Positions 1 through 8,897 are shown, counted from the stretch's first letter. The stretch is 44,220 bases of DNA from an uncultured beta proteobacterium (GCA_903822435.1 CAIJPE010000086.1:1-44220); one strand, 5' to 3'. Numbers and translations are program-made. The notes: generated by a model not told the origin, from the letters alone.

Positions 1-339
1 ATGATCGACTTCGCGCTGGATGCGCAGCGCCACGGGGGCCTCACGCCGCCGCAGGCCATCCGCGAGGCCTGCGTGCTGCGCTTCCGGCCCATCATGATGA
101 CGACGCTGGCCGCGTTGATGGGTGCCCTGCCGATCGCGCTGGGTCTGGGTGCCGGCGCCGAGTTGCGCCAGCCGCTGGGCCTGGCGGTGGTGGGTGGGCT
201 GGTGTTCTCCCAGGCGATCACGCTGTACATCACACCGGTGATCTACCTCGCGCTGGACCGCTTCAGCGGCAAGGGGCCGGTCACCACGGCCGAGGGTGCG
301 GCCGATGCAGCGGCCACCGGCCTGGGCGCCGCCGATTGA
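1..339 (+). CDS. RND multidrug efflux inner-membrane subunit, C-terminal fragment (gene begins before window)
   Basis: This is the last 112 codons of an AcrB/MdtC-like (HAE-1) resistance-nodulation-division pump, which exports drugs or other amphipathic compounds from inner membrane and periplasm by proton antiport. The visible part begins inside the 'MIDFALDA' segment after transmembrane helix 10. It continues through the conserved 'RFRPIMMTT' loop and the last two helices ('[15 protein letters not shown]' and '[21 protein letters not shown]'), and ends in a short Ala-rich cytoplasmic tail. The ATG at position 1 is an internal methionine, not the true start, because a full pump has about 1030-1050 residues. 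The periplasmic adaptor and outer-membrane partners should lie upstream, outside the window. The family is clear; the substrate cannot be judged. Confidence 0.9.
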   Translation: MIDFALDAQRHGGLTPPQAIREACVLRFRPIMMTTLAALMGALPIALGLGAGAELRQPLGLAVVGGLVFSQAITLYITPVIYLALDRFSGKGPVTTAEGAADAAATGLGAAD

Positions 340-344
340 AGGCC

Positions 345-372
345 CTCAGCCGCGGCGCGGGCTGCGGCTGAG
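345..372. terminator. Hairpin between convergent genes, probable bidirectional terminator
   Basis: Perfect 9-bp inverted repeat: CTCAGCCGC at 345-353 and its complement at 364-372, with a 10-base loop. It lies in the 35-base gap between the stop of the RND gene (339) and the stop of the convergent PAP2 gene (375). There is no clear T-run on either side, as is common for GC-rich genomes, so termination is inferred from position and stem. Confidence 0.5.
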
Positions 373-374
373 CT

Positions 375-1025
375 TCAGAGCACCGGACGCATCTGCCGCA
401 ATTCCTCGCGGGTGTGCGGCGTGTCGTGGCCGGCCAGCGCCAGCGCCAGCCGGGTGACAAACTCGTGCGACTGCGAAGCGGGTGCATAGGCCGGCGTGAA
501 GGCCAGCCACAGGCCGACCAGCGCCGGCGCCCAAGGGCCGATGTGGGCCTGGAGCACGGGTGAGCGGGTCATGGCGACGGCGCTGACCAACCCGCCCAGC
601 GCCAGCCCGGCAACCACCTCGGACACCGAGTGGGCGTCCACCATCACCCGCGACACGCCCACCGCCAGTGCCACCAACACCCCCAGCGCCACGCCGGGCC
701 AGGCGCCGGTGCGCCGGTGCCGGGGCAGCAGTGCGCCCAGCAGCAGCGGGTAGACCGCCGCCGAGAACATGGCGTGGCCCGAGATGCCCGTGAAGTCCAG
801 CGCCGCCGAGCCGATGCCCCAGCCGATGAACGCCACTTTCGTGAGGGTGGTCAGCGCCACCGCCACCGCCAGCCACGCCAGCCACCCCACGGCCAGCGGC
901 CGGCTGCGGCGGCGCAGCACCAGCACGGCCATGGTGAGCAGGGCCGCCGGCAACAGGATCTGCGCCTCGCCCAGACGGGTGATGGCGTGCCAGAACGCAG
1001 CCGGGAAGGGATCAGCAAGGGCCAT
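375..1025 (-). CDS. PAP2 superfamily integral membrane protein
   Basis: A 216-residue polytopic protein with about five or six hydrophobic helices. It belongs to the PAP2 (type 2 phosphatidic acid phosphatase) superfamily, whose members remove phosphate from lipid phosphates such as phosphatidic acid, PGP or undecaprenyl diphosphate. Motif 2 is seen as ISGH (residues 81-84). Motif 3 is SR (125-126) with His132, where the usual final Asp is replaced by Glu136. Motif 1 is incomplete: Lys63 is present but the usual Arg-Pro six residues on is missing, so catalysis is less certain than the fold. The start is supported by a TAATAT hexamer ending 7 bases before the ATG. The gene is divergent from nothing nearby and converges on the efflux gene. 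Confidence 0.75.
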   Translation of the reverse strand: MALADPFPAAFWHAITRLGEAQILLPAALLTMAVLVLRRRSRPLAVGWLAWLAVAVALTTLTKVAFIGWGIGSAALDFTGISGHAMFSAAVYPLLLGALLPRHRRTGAWPGVALGVLVALAVGVSRVMVDAHSVSEVVAGLALGGLVSAVAMTRSPVLQAHIGPWAPALVGLWLAFTPAYAPASQSHEFVTRLALALAGHDTPHTREELRQMRPVL

Positions 1026-1032
1026 GTCAGGG

Positions 1033-1038
1033 ATATTA
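1033..1038 (-). promoter_or_regulatory. -10-like hexamer (TAATAT) 7 bases before the PAP2 start
   Basis: Read on the minus strand, TAATAT is followed by 7 bases and then the ATG at 1025. Transcription normally starts about 7 bases after the -10 box, so the mRNA would begin at or next to the start codon (leaderless). I see no good -35 box at 16-18 bp. Confidence 0.45.
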
Positions 1039-1108
1039 CTAGGTCGCCTGGACCGGGCCTTGGAAATGCATCACGCGCCCTGCCGCGCGGCACGCAGGGG
1101 CCGCGGCC

Positions 1109-1492
1109 CTAATCGGCGGCTTTATCGGCCGACTTGTCCCAGCCGTTGACCGCGGCGATGTAGGACCAGATGAGCTCCTGGTCCTCGGGTTTGACGATGC
1201 CTTCCCAGGCCGGCATGTTGCGCAGACCCTTGTTGACCGAGCGCAGGAAGCGCTCCTTGTCGCCCTGCGGAAAGGTGCGCAGGTCGAAGAAGGCGCTGCC
1301 CGTGACCACGAGGTTCAGTCCATGGCAACGGGCGCAATAGCTGGTGTAGGCCTTTCGGCCGGCTTCCGGCGGCGCCGGGCCGGCGGCCGGCGCCGCGGGT
1401 TGCGCCGCCGCACCGGCCGCTGCCAGCCCGATCAACCCCCCCAGCAGCGTGCTGCGCCAGCCTCTGTCCGGCCCCGACTGCAGGCCTGCCAT
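1109..1492 (-). CDS. Small class I cytochrome c, electron acceptor of the PQQ dehydrogenase
   Basis: A 127-residue exported monohaem cytochrome c. It has an N-terminal signal peptide (a hydrophobic stretch around residues 15-30 ending in AAAQ), an Ala/Pro-rich linker, the haem-binding CxxCH motif (C53-A-R-C56-H57) and a likely distal Met93 in 'RNMPAW'. Its ATG shares one base with the stop of the upstream alcohol dehydrogenase (TGATG), so the two are translationally coupled. In this enzyme family such cytochromes (ExaB- or XoxG-like c550 types) take electrons from reduced PQQ in the periplasm and pass them to the respiratory chain. That role is inferred from position and size. The reading frame stays open for a long way upstream within the dehydrogenase gene, but the coupled ATG at 1492 gives a normal signal peptide. 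Confidence 0.88.
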   Translation of the reverse strand: MAGLQSGPDRGWRSTLLGGLIGLAAAGAAAQPAAPAAGPAPPEAGRKAYTSYCARCHGLNLVVTGSAFFDLRTFPQGDKERFLRSVNKGLRNMPAWEGIVKPEDQELIWSYIAAVNGWDKSADKAAD

Positions 1493-3189
1493 CAGGGGGT
1501 CAGCGCAAAGGTCCAGACCGAGCTGCCGGCCGGGATGTTGGCCAGCTCCGGGTCGCCGGCCAGGGCCGCGTAGACCGTGGCCGCGCCGCTGGTCACGGTG
1601 ATGTACTGGCGCCCGTTGCGCTCCCAGGCAATCGGCAGGCCCGAGATGCCCGAGCCGGTCTGGAAGCTCCAGACCTCCTTGCCGGTCTTGGCGTCGTAGG
1701 CCTTGAAGGCGCCGGTCTGCGTGCCTGTGAACACGACGCCGCCGCCCGTGGACAACACGCCCGACCAGTTGGGCGCCTTGCTGGGCACCTCCCAGACCTT
1801 CTTGCCGGTGGCTGGGTCCCAGGCCACCAGTGCGCCGCGCATGCCGTCTTCGGGCGCCGGGAAGCCGCCCAGCTCCAGGCCCAGCCACCAGTTGGGCCCG
1901 CCTGGCCGCGTCTGCTTGACGTACTTGACCTTCATGCCCAGGTTGATGGTGTTGAAGAATGCCAGCTGCCGGCCCGGGTCGTAGCTCATGGGCATCCAGT
2001 TCTTGCCGCCGAAGGCGCTCGGCCAGACGTCCATGAAGTCGGTCTGCTCCTCGGTCTTGCGCAAGGCGGCGGTGGAGGGCGTGTCGATCGGCCGTCCGGT
2101 GGCCAGGTCGATGCCGGTGGCCCAGGTGATCTTGCGGGCGAAGGGGTCGGCCTTCAAGAGCTTGCCGGTGGTGCGGTCGATGACGTAGAAGAAGCCGTTG
2201 CGGTTGGCCTGCATCAGCACCTTGGTCGGCTTGCCGCCCATGGGCACCTCGGCCAGCACGAGCTCGTTGGTGCCGTCGTAGTCGAACGGGTCGCCCGGCG
2301 AGAACTGGTAGTGCCACACCACCTCGCCCGTGCTTGGCCGCAGGGCCAGCACCGAGCAGATGTAGAGCGAATCGCCACCGCGCGCCGCGGGGTTCCACGG
2401 GCCGCCGTTGCCGGTGCCCCAGTAGACCAGGTCCAGCTCGGGGTCGTAGCTGCCGGTCAGCCAGGTGGGGCCGCCCCCGGTATCGGCCATGCCGGGCTTC
2501 CAGGTCTCGGCACCTTTTTCACCAGCGGTCGCGGTGGTCCAGCGGTGCCATTTCTTCGCGCCGGTCTTCAGGTCCCAGCCGTCGAGGAAACCACGGACGC
2601 CGTATTCGCCGCCGCTGATGCCGGTGATCAACGTGTCGCCCGCGATCAGCGGTGCGTGCGTCATGCTGTAACCCTGCTTGTAGTCGGCCGCCTTGACCTT
2701 CCACAGCATCTTGCCGTCGGCCATGCTCAAGGCCATCACGTGGGCGTCCAGCGTGGTGCGGTAGAGCACACCGTTCAGCGCTGCCAGCCCGCGGCTGTGG
2801 ATGCCGCAGCACAGGTAGCCGTTGATGTCGGCGGGCAATTCGATGGGCACCTTCCACTTCTGGCGCCCGGTGACGGCGTCGATGGCCACGGTGTGCGAGT
2901 GCGTGGCCACGTACATCGTGCCGTCGATCACCAGCGGCTGGGTCGAGGCATTGGCCGAGTTGTCCAGGCTCAGGTTCCACACCGGGACCAGGCGCTGCGC
3001 GTTGGCCGGCGTGATCTGGGTCAGGGGCGTGTGCCGCTGCAGGCTCTGGCCCATCCCGTAGGTCAGCACGTCGCCCGGGGTGTTGGCGTCGTTGCGCAGC
3101 TCGGCAGGCGTCTGCGCCAGTGCCGCCAGCGGCGCCCAGGCCGCCGCGACCAGCCAGACGCCGAACCGGGCGCTTCGGTAAATGTCCAT
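1492..3189 (-). CDS. PQQ-dependent alcohol dehydrogenase (methanol/ethanol family), lanthanide-type active site
   Basis: A 565-residue periplasmic quinoprotein with an eight-bladed propeller fold that oxidises primary alcohols to aldehydes using pyrroloquinoline quinone. Visible features are a signal peptide (residues 1-25, ending LAALAQ), the vicinal disulfide C127-C128, metal ligands Glu195 and Asn261 ('GTGN'), catalytic Asp303, a 'DRNG' segment and 'GGKNW' near the cofactor. Two residues after the catalytic Asp there is a second acid, Asp305 ('FDYDG'). XoxF, ExaF and PedH have Asp here and use lanthanides; calcium enzymes have Ala (MxaF) or Ser (ExaA). Overall, the part I can recall aligns well with ExaA-type ethanol dehydrogenase. 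The start at 3189 is chosen for the signal peptide and a GGAG ribosome site 8 bases upstream. It is followed, with a 1-base overlap, by the cytochrome c gene. PQQ synthesis genes are not in the window. Confidence 0.9.
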   Translation of the reverse strand: MDIYRSARFGVWLVAAAWAPLAALAQTPAELRNDANTPGDVLTYGMGQSLQRHTPLTQITPANAQRLVPVWNLSLDNSANASTQPLVIDGTMYVATHSHTVAIDAVTGRQKWKVPIELPADINGYLCCGIHSRGLAALNGVLYRTTLDAHVMALSMADGKMLWKVKAADYKQGYSMTHAPLIAGDTLITGISGGEYGVRGFLDGWDLKTGAKKWHRWTTATAGEKGAETWKPGMADTGGGPTWLTGSYDPELDLVYWGTGNGGPWNPAARGGDSLYICSVLALRPSTGEVVWHYQFSPGDPFDYDGTNELVLAEVPMGGKPTKVLMQANRNGFFYVIDRTTGKLLKADPFARKITWATGIDLATGRPIDTPSTAALRKTEEQTDFMDVWPSAFGGKNWMPMSYDPGRQLAFFNTINLGMKVKYVKQTRPGGPNWWLGLELGGFPAPEDGMRGALVAWDPATGKKVWEVPSKAPNWSGVLSTGGGVVFTGTQTGAFKAYDAKTGKEVWSFQTGSGISGLPIAWERNGRQYITVTSGAATVYAALAGDPELANIPAGSSVWTFALTP

Positions 3190-3353
3190 CGTTGTCTCCA
3201 GAATCGTTCTTGTGGCCCGCTGGGAACATACCCATCCAGGCGGGGCGACTCTACGACGGGGTCCTTCCTGGCGGCAGTCCGGGGGTTTCCCTAGGCCGCT
3301 CCGCCGGTGCGCGCGCCCCGCAGCCCCGGGGGTGTTCCAGGGCTGCCGCCGCC

Positions 3354-3359
3354 TAGAAT
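3354..3359 (+). promoter_or_regulatory. -10-like hexamer (TAGAAT) of the purB promoter
   Basis: TAGAAT lies 27 bases before the purB ATG in the 197-base gap shared with the divergent dehydrogenase gene. A 7-bp inverted repeat (3320-3326 / 3340-3346) sits just upstream and could be an operator. No strong -35 box is visible. Confidence 0.4.
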
Positions 3360-3386
3360 CGGCTCGTTCTCGCGTCCAGGTTCCGC

Positions 3387-4757
3387 ATGCACCACTCCCT
3401 CTTGTCTGCCTTGTCACCGCTCGACGGGCGTTATGCCGGCAAGGTGGGGGCTTTGCGCCCCCTGCTGTCGGAATTCGGCCTGATGCACCACCGGCTGCTG
3501 GTCGAGGTCGAGTGGTTCATCGCCCTGTCGGATGCAGGTTTTGCCGAGTTTCCGCCGCTGACCGAGGCCGCCCGCGGCTTCCTGCGCTCGCTGTCCGTGC
3601 GCTTCTCGGAGGCCGATGCCCAGGCCATCAAGGACATCGAGAAGACCACCAACCACGATGTCAAGGCCGTGGAACTGTGGCTCAAGGCCCGCCTGAAGGG
3701 GCAGGCCGAGCTCGAGCCGGTGGCCGAGTTCGTCCACTTCGCCTGCACCAGCGAGGACATCAACAACACCAGCCACGCCCTGATGCTCAAGGCCGCGCGC
3801 GAGCAGGTGCTGCTGCCCGCCATCGATCGGCTGCTGGCGCAACTGGGCCGGATGGCCTTGGCGCTGGCCGACCTGCCGATGCTCAGCCGAACCCACGGCC
3901 AGACCGCCAGCCCCACCACCGTGGGCAAGGAAGTGGCCAACGTGGGCGCTCGCCTGGCCACGGCGCGGGCGCGGATCGCCGCCGTGCCGCTGCTGGCCAA
4001 GATGAACGGGGCGGTGGGCAACTACAACGCGCACGTGGTGGCCTGGCCGGGTTTCGACTGGGTGGGCTTCAGCCGCAACCTGGTGCAGGACCGCCTGGGC
4101 CTGGCGTTCAACGCCTACACGACGCAGATCGAGCCGCACGACTACATGGCCGAGCTGTTCGACGCCATCGTGCGCAGCAACACGCTGCTGATCGACTGGT
4201 CGCGCGACGCGTGGGGTTACATCTCGCTGGGCTACTTCAAGCAGCGCCTGAAGGCCGGCGAGGTGGGCTCCAGCACCATGCCGCACAAGGTCAACCCGAT
4301 CGACTTCGAGAACGCCGAGGGCAACTTCGGCCTGGCCAACGCGCTGCTCACCCACATGAGCCAGAAACTGCCCATCAGTCGGTGGCAGCGCGACCTGACG
4401 GACAGCACGGTGCTGCGCAACATGGGTGTGGCGCTGGGCTACGCGGTGCTGGCCTGCGACAGCCTGAGCCGCGGCCTGGACAAGCTGGAAGTGAACGGGC
4501 CGGCACTCGCCGCCGACCTCGACAACGCCTGGGAGGTGCTGGCCGAGCCCGTTCAGACGGTGATGCGCCGTCATGGCCTGCCCGATCCCTACGACCAGCT
4601 CAAGGCCTTCACGCGCGGCCGGCCCATCACGCGCGAGCTGATGCAGGGCTTCATCCAGGGGCTGGACCTGCCTGCGGCCGACAAGCAGCGCTTGCTGCAG
4701 CTGACCCCAGCCGGCTACACGGGCCTGGCCGGCGCGCTGGCCAAGGCCTGGCGCTGA
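3387..4757 (+). CDS. purB: Adenylosuccinate lyase
   Basis: A 456-residue cytosolic enzyme of purine synthesis. It splits SAICAR to AICAR and adenylosuccinate to AMP, releasing fumarate in both cases. Length and sequence match the E. coli PurB subtype closely. Shared segments include 'SPLDGRY' at the N-terminus, 'TTNHDVKAVE', 'TSEDINN', 'SRTHGQ' and the fumarase/aspartase superfamily signature 'GSSTMPHKVNP', in which Ser295 corresponds to the mobile catalytic Ser295 of the E. coli enzyme. It is the first gene of a plus-strand run: pyrF starts 12 bases after its stop and the hybrid kinase 6 bases after pyrF. Nothing appears broken. Confidence 0.97.
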   Translation: MHHSLLSALSPLDGRYAGKVGALRPLLSEFGLMHHRLLVEVEWFIALSDAGFAEFPPLTEAARGFLRSLSVRFSEADAQAIKDIEKTTNHDVKAVELWLKARLKGQAELEPVAEFVHFACTSEDINNTSHALMLKAAREQVLLPAIDRLLAQLGRMALALADLPMLSRTHGQTASPTTVGKEVANVGARLATARARIAAVPLLAKMNGAVGNYNAHVVAWPGFDWVGFSRNLVQDRLGLAFNAYTTQIEPHDYMAELFDAIVRSNTLLIDWSRDAWGYISLGYFKQRLKAGEVGSSTMPHKVNPIDFENAEGNFGLANALLTHMSQKLPISRWQRDLTDSTVLRNMGVALGYAVLACDSLSRGLDKLEVNGPALAADLDNAWEVLAEPVQTVMRRHGLPDPYDQLKAFTRGRPITRELMQGFIQGLDLPAADKQRLLQLTPAGYTGLAGALAKAWR

Positions 4758-4769
4758 GCCCTTGAAGCC

Positions 4770-5630
4770 ATGAGCGGTTCATCCCACCCGGGCTTTCGCA
4801 CGCAGCTCATGGGCGCCCAGGCCCGCCAGGCCTCGATGCTGTGCGTGGGGCTCGACCCCGAGCCCGCGCGCTTTCCGCTGCCGTGGCAGCACGACGCCCG
4901 CCACATCTTCGACTTCTGCGCCGCCATCGTGGCGGCCACGGCCGATCTGGTATGCGCCTTCAAGCCGCAGATCGCCTTCTTTGCCGCGCACCGCGCCGAA
5001 GACCAGCTCGAGCGGCTGGTGGCCCACATCCACGCGGTGGCGCCGGGCGTGCCCGTCATCCTGGATGCCAAGCGGGGCGACGTGGGTTCCACGGCCCAGC
5101 AGTACGCCCTGGAGGCCTTCGAACGCTACAGGGCCGATGCGGTCACCTTGTCGCCCTTCATGGGCCTGGACTCCATCGAGCCGTACATGCCCTACGCGGG
5201 CAAGGGCCTGATCCTGCTGTGCCGCACCTCCAACGCCGGCGGCAGCGACATCCAGTCGCTGGCCCTGGCCGAGCCCGAGGTGCCGGCCGAGCGGGTCTTC
5301 GAGCGCATCGCCCGCCTGGCTGCGGGGCCGTGGGCGGCGCGCAGCCGCGGCGCCGAGCTCGGCCTGGTGGTGGGCGCCACCTATCCGCAGGAACTGGCCC
5401 GGGTGCGCGAACTCGCGCCCACGCTGCCCGTGCTGGTGCCCGGGCTCGGCGCCCAGGGCGGCGACGCACGGGCGACGGTCCAGGCCGGCTGGCGGGCCCA
5501 GGGGCCGGTCATCGTCAGTTCGTCGCGCGCCGTGCTGTACGCCAGCGCGGGTGCCGATTTCGCCCAGGCGGCGCGTGGCGTTGCGCAAGCAGCCCGCGAG
5601 CAGCTGCAGCAGGCCATGCCGGCGCTCTGA
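4770..5630 (+). CDS. pyrF: Orotidine 5'-phosphate decarboxylase, type 2
   Basis: A 286-residue cytosolic enzyme that converts OMP to UMP, the last step of UMP synthesis. The catalytic motif 'LDAKRGDVGSTAQQYA' is complete, with the key Lys at about residue 101. A phosphate-binding 'GLGAQGGD' stretch lies near the C-terminus. The length and the N-terminal 'LCVGLDPEP' fit the longer type 2 subfamily found in betaproteobacteria and mycobacteria rather than the roughly 240-residue E. coli type. It follows purB by 12 bases, so purine and pyrimidine genes are probably co-transcribed here. Confidence 0.96.
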   Translation: MSGSSHPGFRTQLMGAQARQASMLCVGLDPEPARFPLPWQHDARHIFDFCAAIVAATADLVCAFKPQIAFFAAHRAEDQLERLVAHIHAVAPGVPVILDAKRGDVGSTAQQYALEAFERYRADAVTLSPFMGLDSIEPYMPYAGKGLILLCRTSNAGGSDIQSLALAEPEVPAERVFERIARLAAGPWAARSRGAELGLVVGATYPQELARVRELAPTLPVLVPGLGAQGGDARATVQAGWRAQGPVIVSSSRAVLYASAGADFAQAARGVAQAAREQLQQAMPAL

Positions 5631-5636
5631 GGCGGC

Positions 5637-8600
5637 ATGGGCCCCGAGACCCTGCTCGAACTTTCCCCGCCGCCGGCTCCGGTGCGCCGGGCCATGCCCA
5701 CGCAGGGCCAGGCCCGGCTGCAGGCGCAGCTCTCACGGGCGTTCCTCTGGGTCTGCGCCGCTTCATGCGGGGCGGTGGCCGTGCTGATGGCGTACACCCT
5801 GCCGCGCGACTCTGCGGCGGCTCTCGGGCTGCTTTTCGCGGGCTTGTCCCTGGCGTCCTTCGCGGCGTCGCGGCTGCCGCTGAAGTGGCTCGGCCGCGCA
5901 CTGACCATGCTGTTGTCGGCCGTGCTGCTGGCTACCGTGGCGGCCGCGTTCATGCTGGGCATGAACCTGGGCACGCCGGCGCTGGCCGTATCGGCCCTGA
6001 TGGTGTGCGTCCTGTGCGCCGCGGTGGGCTGGCGCTCGGGGACCTTCCTCGCGCTGCTGTCGGTGTCGTCGCTGTGCCTGCTGGCACTGGGCAGCGCGCG
6101 CGCCCAGCCTTCGTTGTCCTTGCAGCTGGGCAGCGAGCTCATCGCCGTGCTCGCAGGCCTGGCTGCGGGCTTCGTGGTGTCGCGGGTGCTGGCGCGTCAG
6201 ATGCGCTCGGCCTTCGAGGGCGAGCAGCGGCTGCGCAGCCTGCTGGCGCTGGCTGCCGACGCCTACTGGGAAATCGACCACCAGTACCGCCTGGTGGCCG
6301 CGGCCTCGCGCAGTGGCGAGATGCGCACGCTCACTGCCGACGAGGGTTACGGCACGGTGCCCTGGGAGCTGCCGCAATTCATCTGCGACGCCGATGTGCT
6401 CGATGCCCTGCAGGCCGACCTGGACACCCGCTCGCCCTTCCGCGACCTGCCCGTGTGCTGGGCCGACGGCGACCGCGGCGAGCGTGATTTCCGGATCAGC
6501 GGCGAGCCGCGCTTCGACGAAACCGGCGTGTTCATCGGCTACCGGGGCGTGGCCCGCGACGTCACGGACCTGCAGGCCACCCAGCAGGCGCTGGCGGCCA
6601 CCGAGACGCGTTACCACGAGCTCTTTTCCCGCATTCCCACGCCCCTGGTGCTGCACCGCGGCGGCCGGGTCATCGATGCCAACCCGGCGGCCGTGGCGCT
6701 CTTCGGCCAGGGCGACCTGCGCACGCTGATCGGCAGCGACCTGCTGGCCAGCTTCGAGAGCGGCGACTCCCGCGAGCGGGCCCGCCGCCGCATCGAGACC
6801 CTGCACGGCCAGCCCCTGGGCACGGCGCTCCCGGTGAGCGAATTCAGGCTGCTGGTGGACGGCCGGCGCATTCCCGTGAGCAGCACCAGCGTGCGCGTGG
6901 ACGCCAAGGGTGGACCGGCCCTGCTGGCGATCTTCGTCGACGAGACCGAGCGCCTGGCCAGCGAGGCGGCCGTGCGCCACTCCGAGGCCATGCTGTCCCA
7001 CCTGGTGGCGACCAGCCCCGACCTGATCACCCTGACCGACATGGCCACCGGCCGCTATGCGATGGTCAACCAGGCCTTCGAGCGGATCAGCGGCTGGAGC
7101 GCCGAAGAGGCCGTGGGCCGCACGGCGCTGGAGCTGGGCGTGTGGGGCAAGGGCAAGGCACGCGACGACTTCGTGCAGCACGTCCGCGACGTGGGTGCGG
7201 TCGACCATGTGCCGGTGCGCTTCGTGACCAAGAGCGGCGCCACCGCCGCGATGATCGTCTCGGCCGCCCGCTTCGTCATGGACCGCCGTGACTACATGGT
7301 GATCAACGCCCGCGACGTGAGCGAGAAAGAGCGCGAACGGCTGGAGCGAGAGGCCATCCTGGCCAATGCCTCCATCGGCATCGCAGTGACGCGGCAGCAG
7401 CGCTTCGTGCTGGCCAACCGCCATTTCGAGGAGATCTACGGCTGGGGCCCGGGCGAACTGCAGGGGCAGCCCGGCGTGGCGGTGTGGGGCAGCGCCGAGG
7501 ACTATGCCGAGGTGGCCAAGGTGGCCGGCGAGGCCCTGTCACGCGGCGACCCCATCGAGATGGAACGCTCCGGCCGCCGCAAGGACGGCAGCACCTTCCT
7601 GGCCCGCATCCGCGCCCGCGCCGTCGATCCCGCGCAACCCGCCGACAACGGCACCGTGTGGATCGTGGAAGACGTGACCGAACGGCGCCTGGCCGAACAG
7701 GCCCTGGCCCGGGCCCGGGACGATGCCGAATCGGCCAACCGCGCCAAGAGCGCCTTCCTGGCCAACACCAGCCACGAGCTGCGCACGCCACTCAACGGCA
7801 TGATCGGCATGGCGCGGCTGGCGCGTTCGCCCGACCTGGCCGAGCCGCTGCGCCGCCAGTACCTGGACCAGATCGCCGAGAGCGCGCAGGCGCTGGCCGG
7901 CATCATCTCGGACATCCTGGACCTGTCCAAGATCGAAGCCGGCAAGCTGCAGATCGAGGCCACCACCTTCGACCTGGCGGCCGAACTGCGCCGGCTGCAG
8001 AGCAGCTATGGCGTGCTGGCCACCGCGCACGGCCTGGACCTGTGGCTTGAGATCGCTGCCGAGGTCGAGGGCGGCGTGCGCGGCGACCCCCTGCGGCTGC
8101 GCCAGATCGCCAGCAACTTCCTGGGCAATGCGTTGAAGTTCACCGAGTCTGGCTCGGTGGGCGTGAAGGCCTACCGGATGGGGCCGCCACAGCACGAGAC
8201 CGTGCGCCTGGAGGTGCACGACACCGGCCCGGGCATCGACGCGGCCACGCGCGACCGGCTGTTCAAGCCCTTCACCCAGGCCGACCAGTCCACCACGCGG
8301 CGATTCGGGGGCACGGGCCTGGGGCTGTCGATCTGCCGCCAACTGGCCGAACTGATGGGCGGCACCGTGGGCGTGGACAGCGGGCAAGGCACGGGCTGCG
8401 TCTTCTGGGCCGAGCTGCCGCTGCCGCCGGCCGACCTCGTGCCGGGCAGCCCGCGTCCCGAAGCCGGCCCCGGCGGCGGTGAAGCGCTGACCGGGCGCCG
8501 GGTGCTGATGGCCGAGGACAACCCGGTGAACATGTTGATCGCCGCGGCCATGCTCGAGCGCTGGGGCGTGGAGGTGGTGCAGGCCGAGGACGGCCGGCAG

Positions 8601-8897
8601 GCCGTGGCCGCCGTGCAGCAGGCCCAGGGCGAAGGCCGCCCTTTCGACGCCGTGCTGATGGACGTGCAGATGCCCGTGATGAGCGGCCACGAAGCCACCC
8701 GCGTGCTGCGCCAGATGCAGGAAGACGGTCGCCTGCCCGGTGCCGGCCCGCTGCCCATCATCGCGTTGACCGCAGCGGCGCTGGTCAGCGAGCGCGAAGA
8801 AGCCCTGGGCGCTGGCATGAACGATTTCCTGACCAAGCCCATCGACGCGGACAAGCTGCACGCCAGCCTGCTGCGCTGGTGCACCGCCTCGGTCTGA
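5637..8897 (+). CDS. Membrane-bound hybrid sensor histidine kinase with four PAS domains and a receiver domain
   Basis: A 1086-residue signalling protein. Order: about six transmembrane helices (residues ~30-180); four PAS-type sensor regions (roughly 195-315, 320-445, 448-570 and 571-685); a short coiled coil; a HisKA domain with the 'SHELRTPLNG' H-box and phospho-accepting His713; a HATPase domain with 'FLGNALKFT', 'DTGPGI' and 'GGTGLGLSI' boxes; and a C-terminal receiver domain with 'AEDNPVN' and phosphoacceptor Asp1009 in 'LMDVQMPVMSG'. This is the BarA/ArcB-like hybrid plan without an Hpt domain, so a separate Hpt protein and regulator are expected elsewhere. It begins 6 bases after pyrF with a GAGG site; a second in-frame ATG at 5694 is possible. 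The signal sensed is unknown. Confidence 0.9.
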   Translation: MGPETLLELSPPPAPVRRAMPTQGQARLQAQLSRAFLWVCAASCGAVAVLMAYTLPRDSAAALGLLFAGLSLASFAASRLPLKWLGRALTMLLSAVLLATVAAAFMLGMNLGTPALAVSALMVCVLCAAVGWRSGTFLALLSVSSLCLLALGSARAQPSLSLQLGSELIAVLAGLAAGFVVSRVLARQMRSAFEGEQRLRSLLALAADAYWEIDHQYRLVAAASRSGEMRTLTADEGYGTVPWELPQFICDADVLDALQADLDTRSPFRDLPVCWADGDRGERDFRISGEPRFDETGVFIGYRGVARDVTDLQATQQALAATETRYHELFSRIPTPLVLHRGGRVIDANPAAVALFGQGDLRTLIGSDLLASFESGDSRERARRRIETLHGQPLGTALPVSEFRLLVDGRRIPVSSTSVRVDAKGGPALLAIFVDETERLASEAAVRHSEAMLSHLVATSPDLITLTDMATGRYAMVNQAFERISGWSAEEAVGRTALELGVWGKGKARDDFVQHVRDVGAVDHVPVRFVTKSGATAAMIVSAARFVMDRRDYMVINARDVSEKERERLEREAILANASIGIAVTRQQRFVLANRHFEEIYGWGPGELQGQPGVAVWGSAEDYAEVAKVAGEALSRGDPIEMERSGRRKDGSTFLARIRARAVDPAQPADNGTVWIVEDVTERRLAEQALARARDDAESANRAKSAFLANTSHELRTPLNGMIGMARLARSPDLAEPLRRQYLDQIAESAQALAGIISDILDLSKIEAGKLQIEATTFDLAAELRRLQSSYGVLATAHGLDLWLEIAAEVEGGVRGDPLRLRQIASNFLGNALKFTESGSVGVKAYRMGPPQHETVRLEVHDTGPGIDAATRDRLFKPFTQADQSTTRRFGGTGLGLSICRQLAELMGGTVGVDSGQGTGCVFWAELPLPPADLVPGSPRPEAGPGGGEALTGRRVLMAEDNPVNMLIAAAMLERWGVEVVQAEDGRQAVAAVQQAQGEGRPFDAVLMDVQMPVMSGHEATRVLRQMQEDGRLPGAGPLPIIALTAAALVSEREEALGAGMNDFLTKPIDADKLHASLLRWCTASV

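Noticed and set aside
1109..2398. A 429-codon open frame ending in the cytochrome c
   Set aside because: Codons before 1492 are the shadow of the dehydrogenase gene in another frame; only the part from the coupled ATG has a normal signal peptide and haem motif.
5763..7424. A 553-codon antisense open frame within the hybrid kinase gene, and many similar long frames elsewhere
   Set aside because: High GC makes stop codons rare in shadow frames. Their products are low-complexity (His, Gln, Arg, Ala rich) with no family resemblance.
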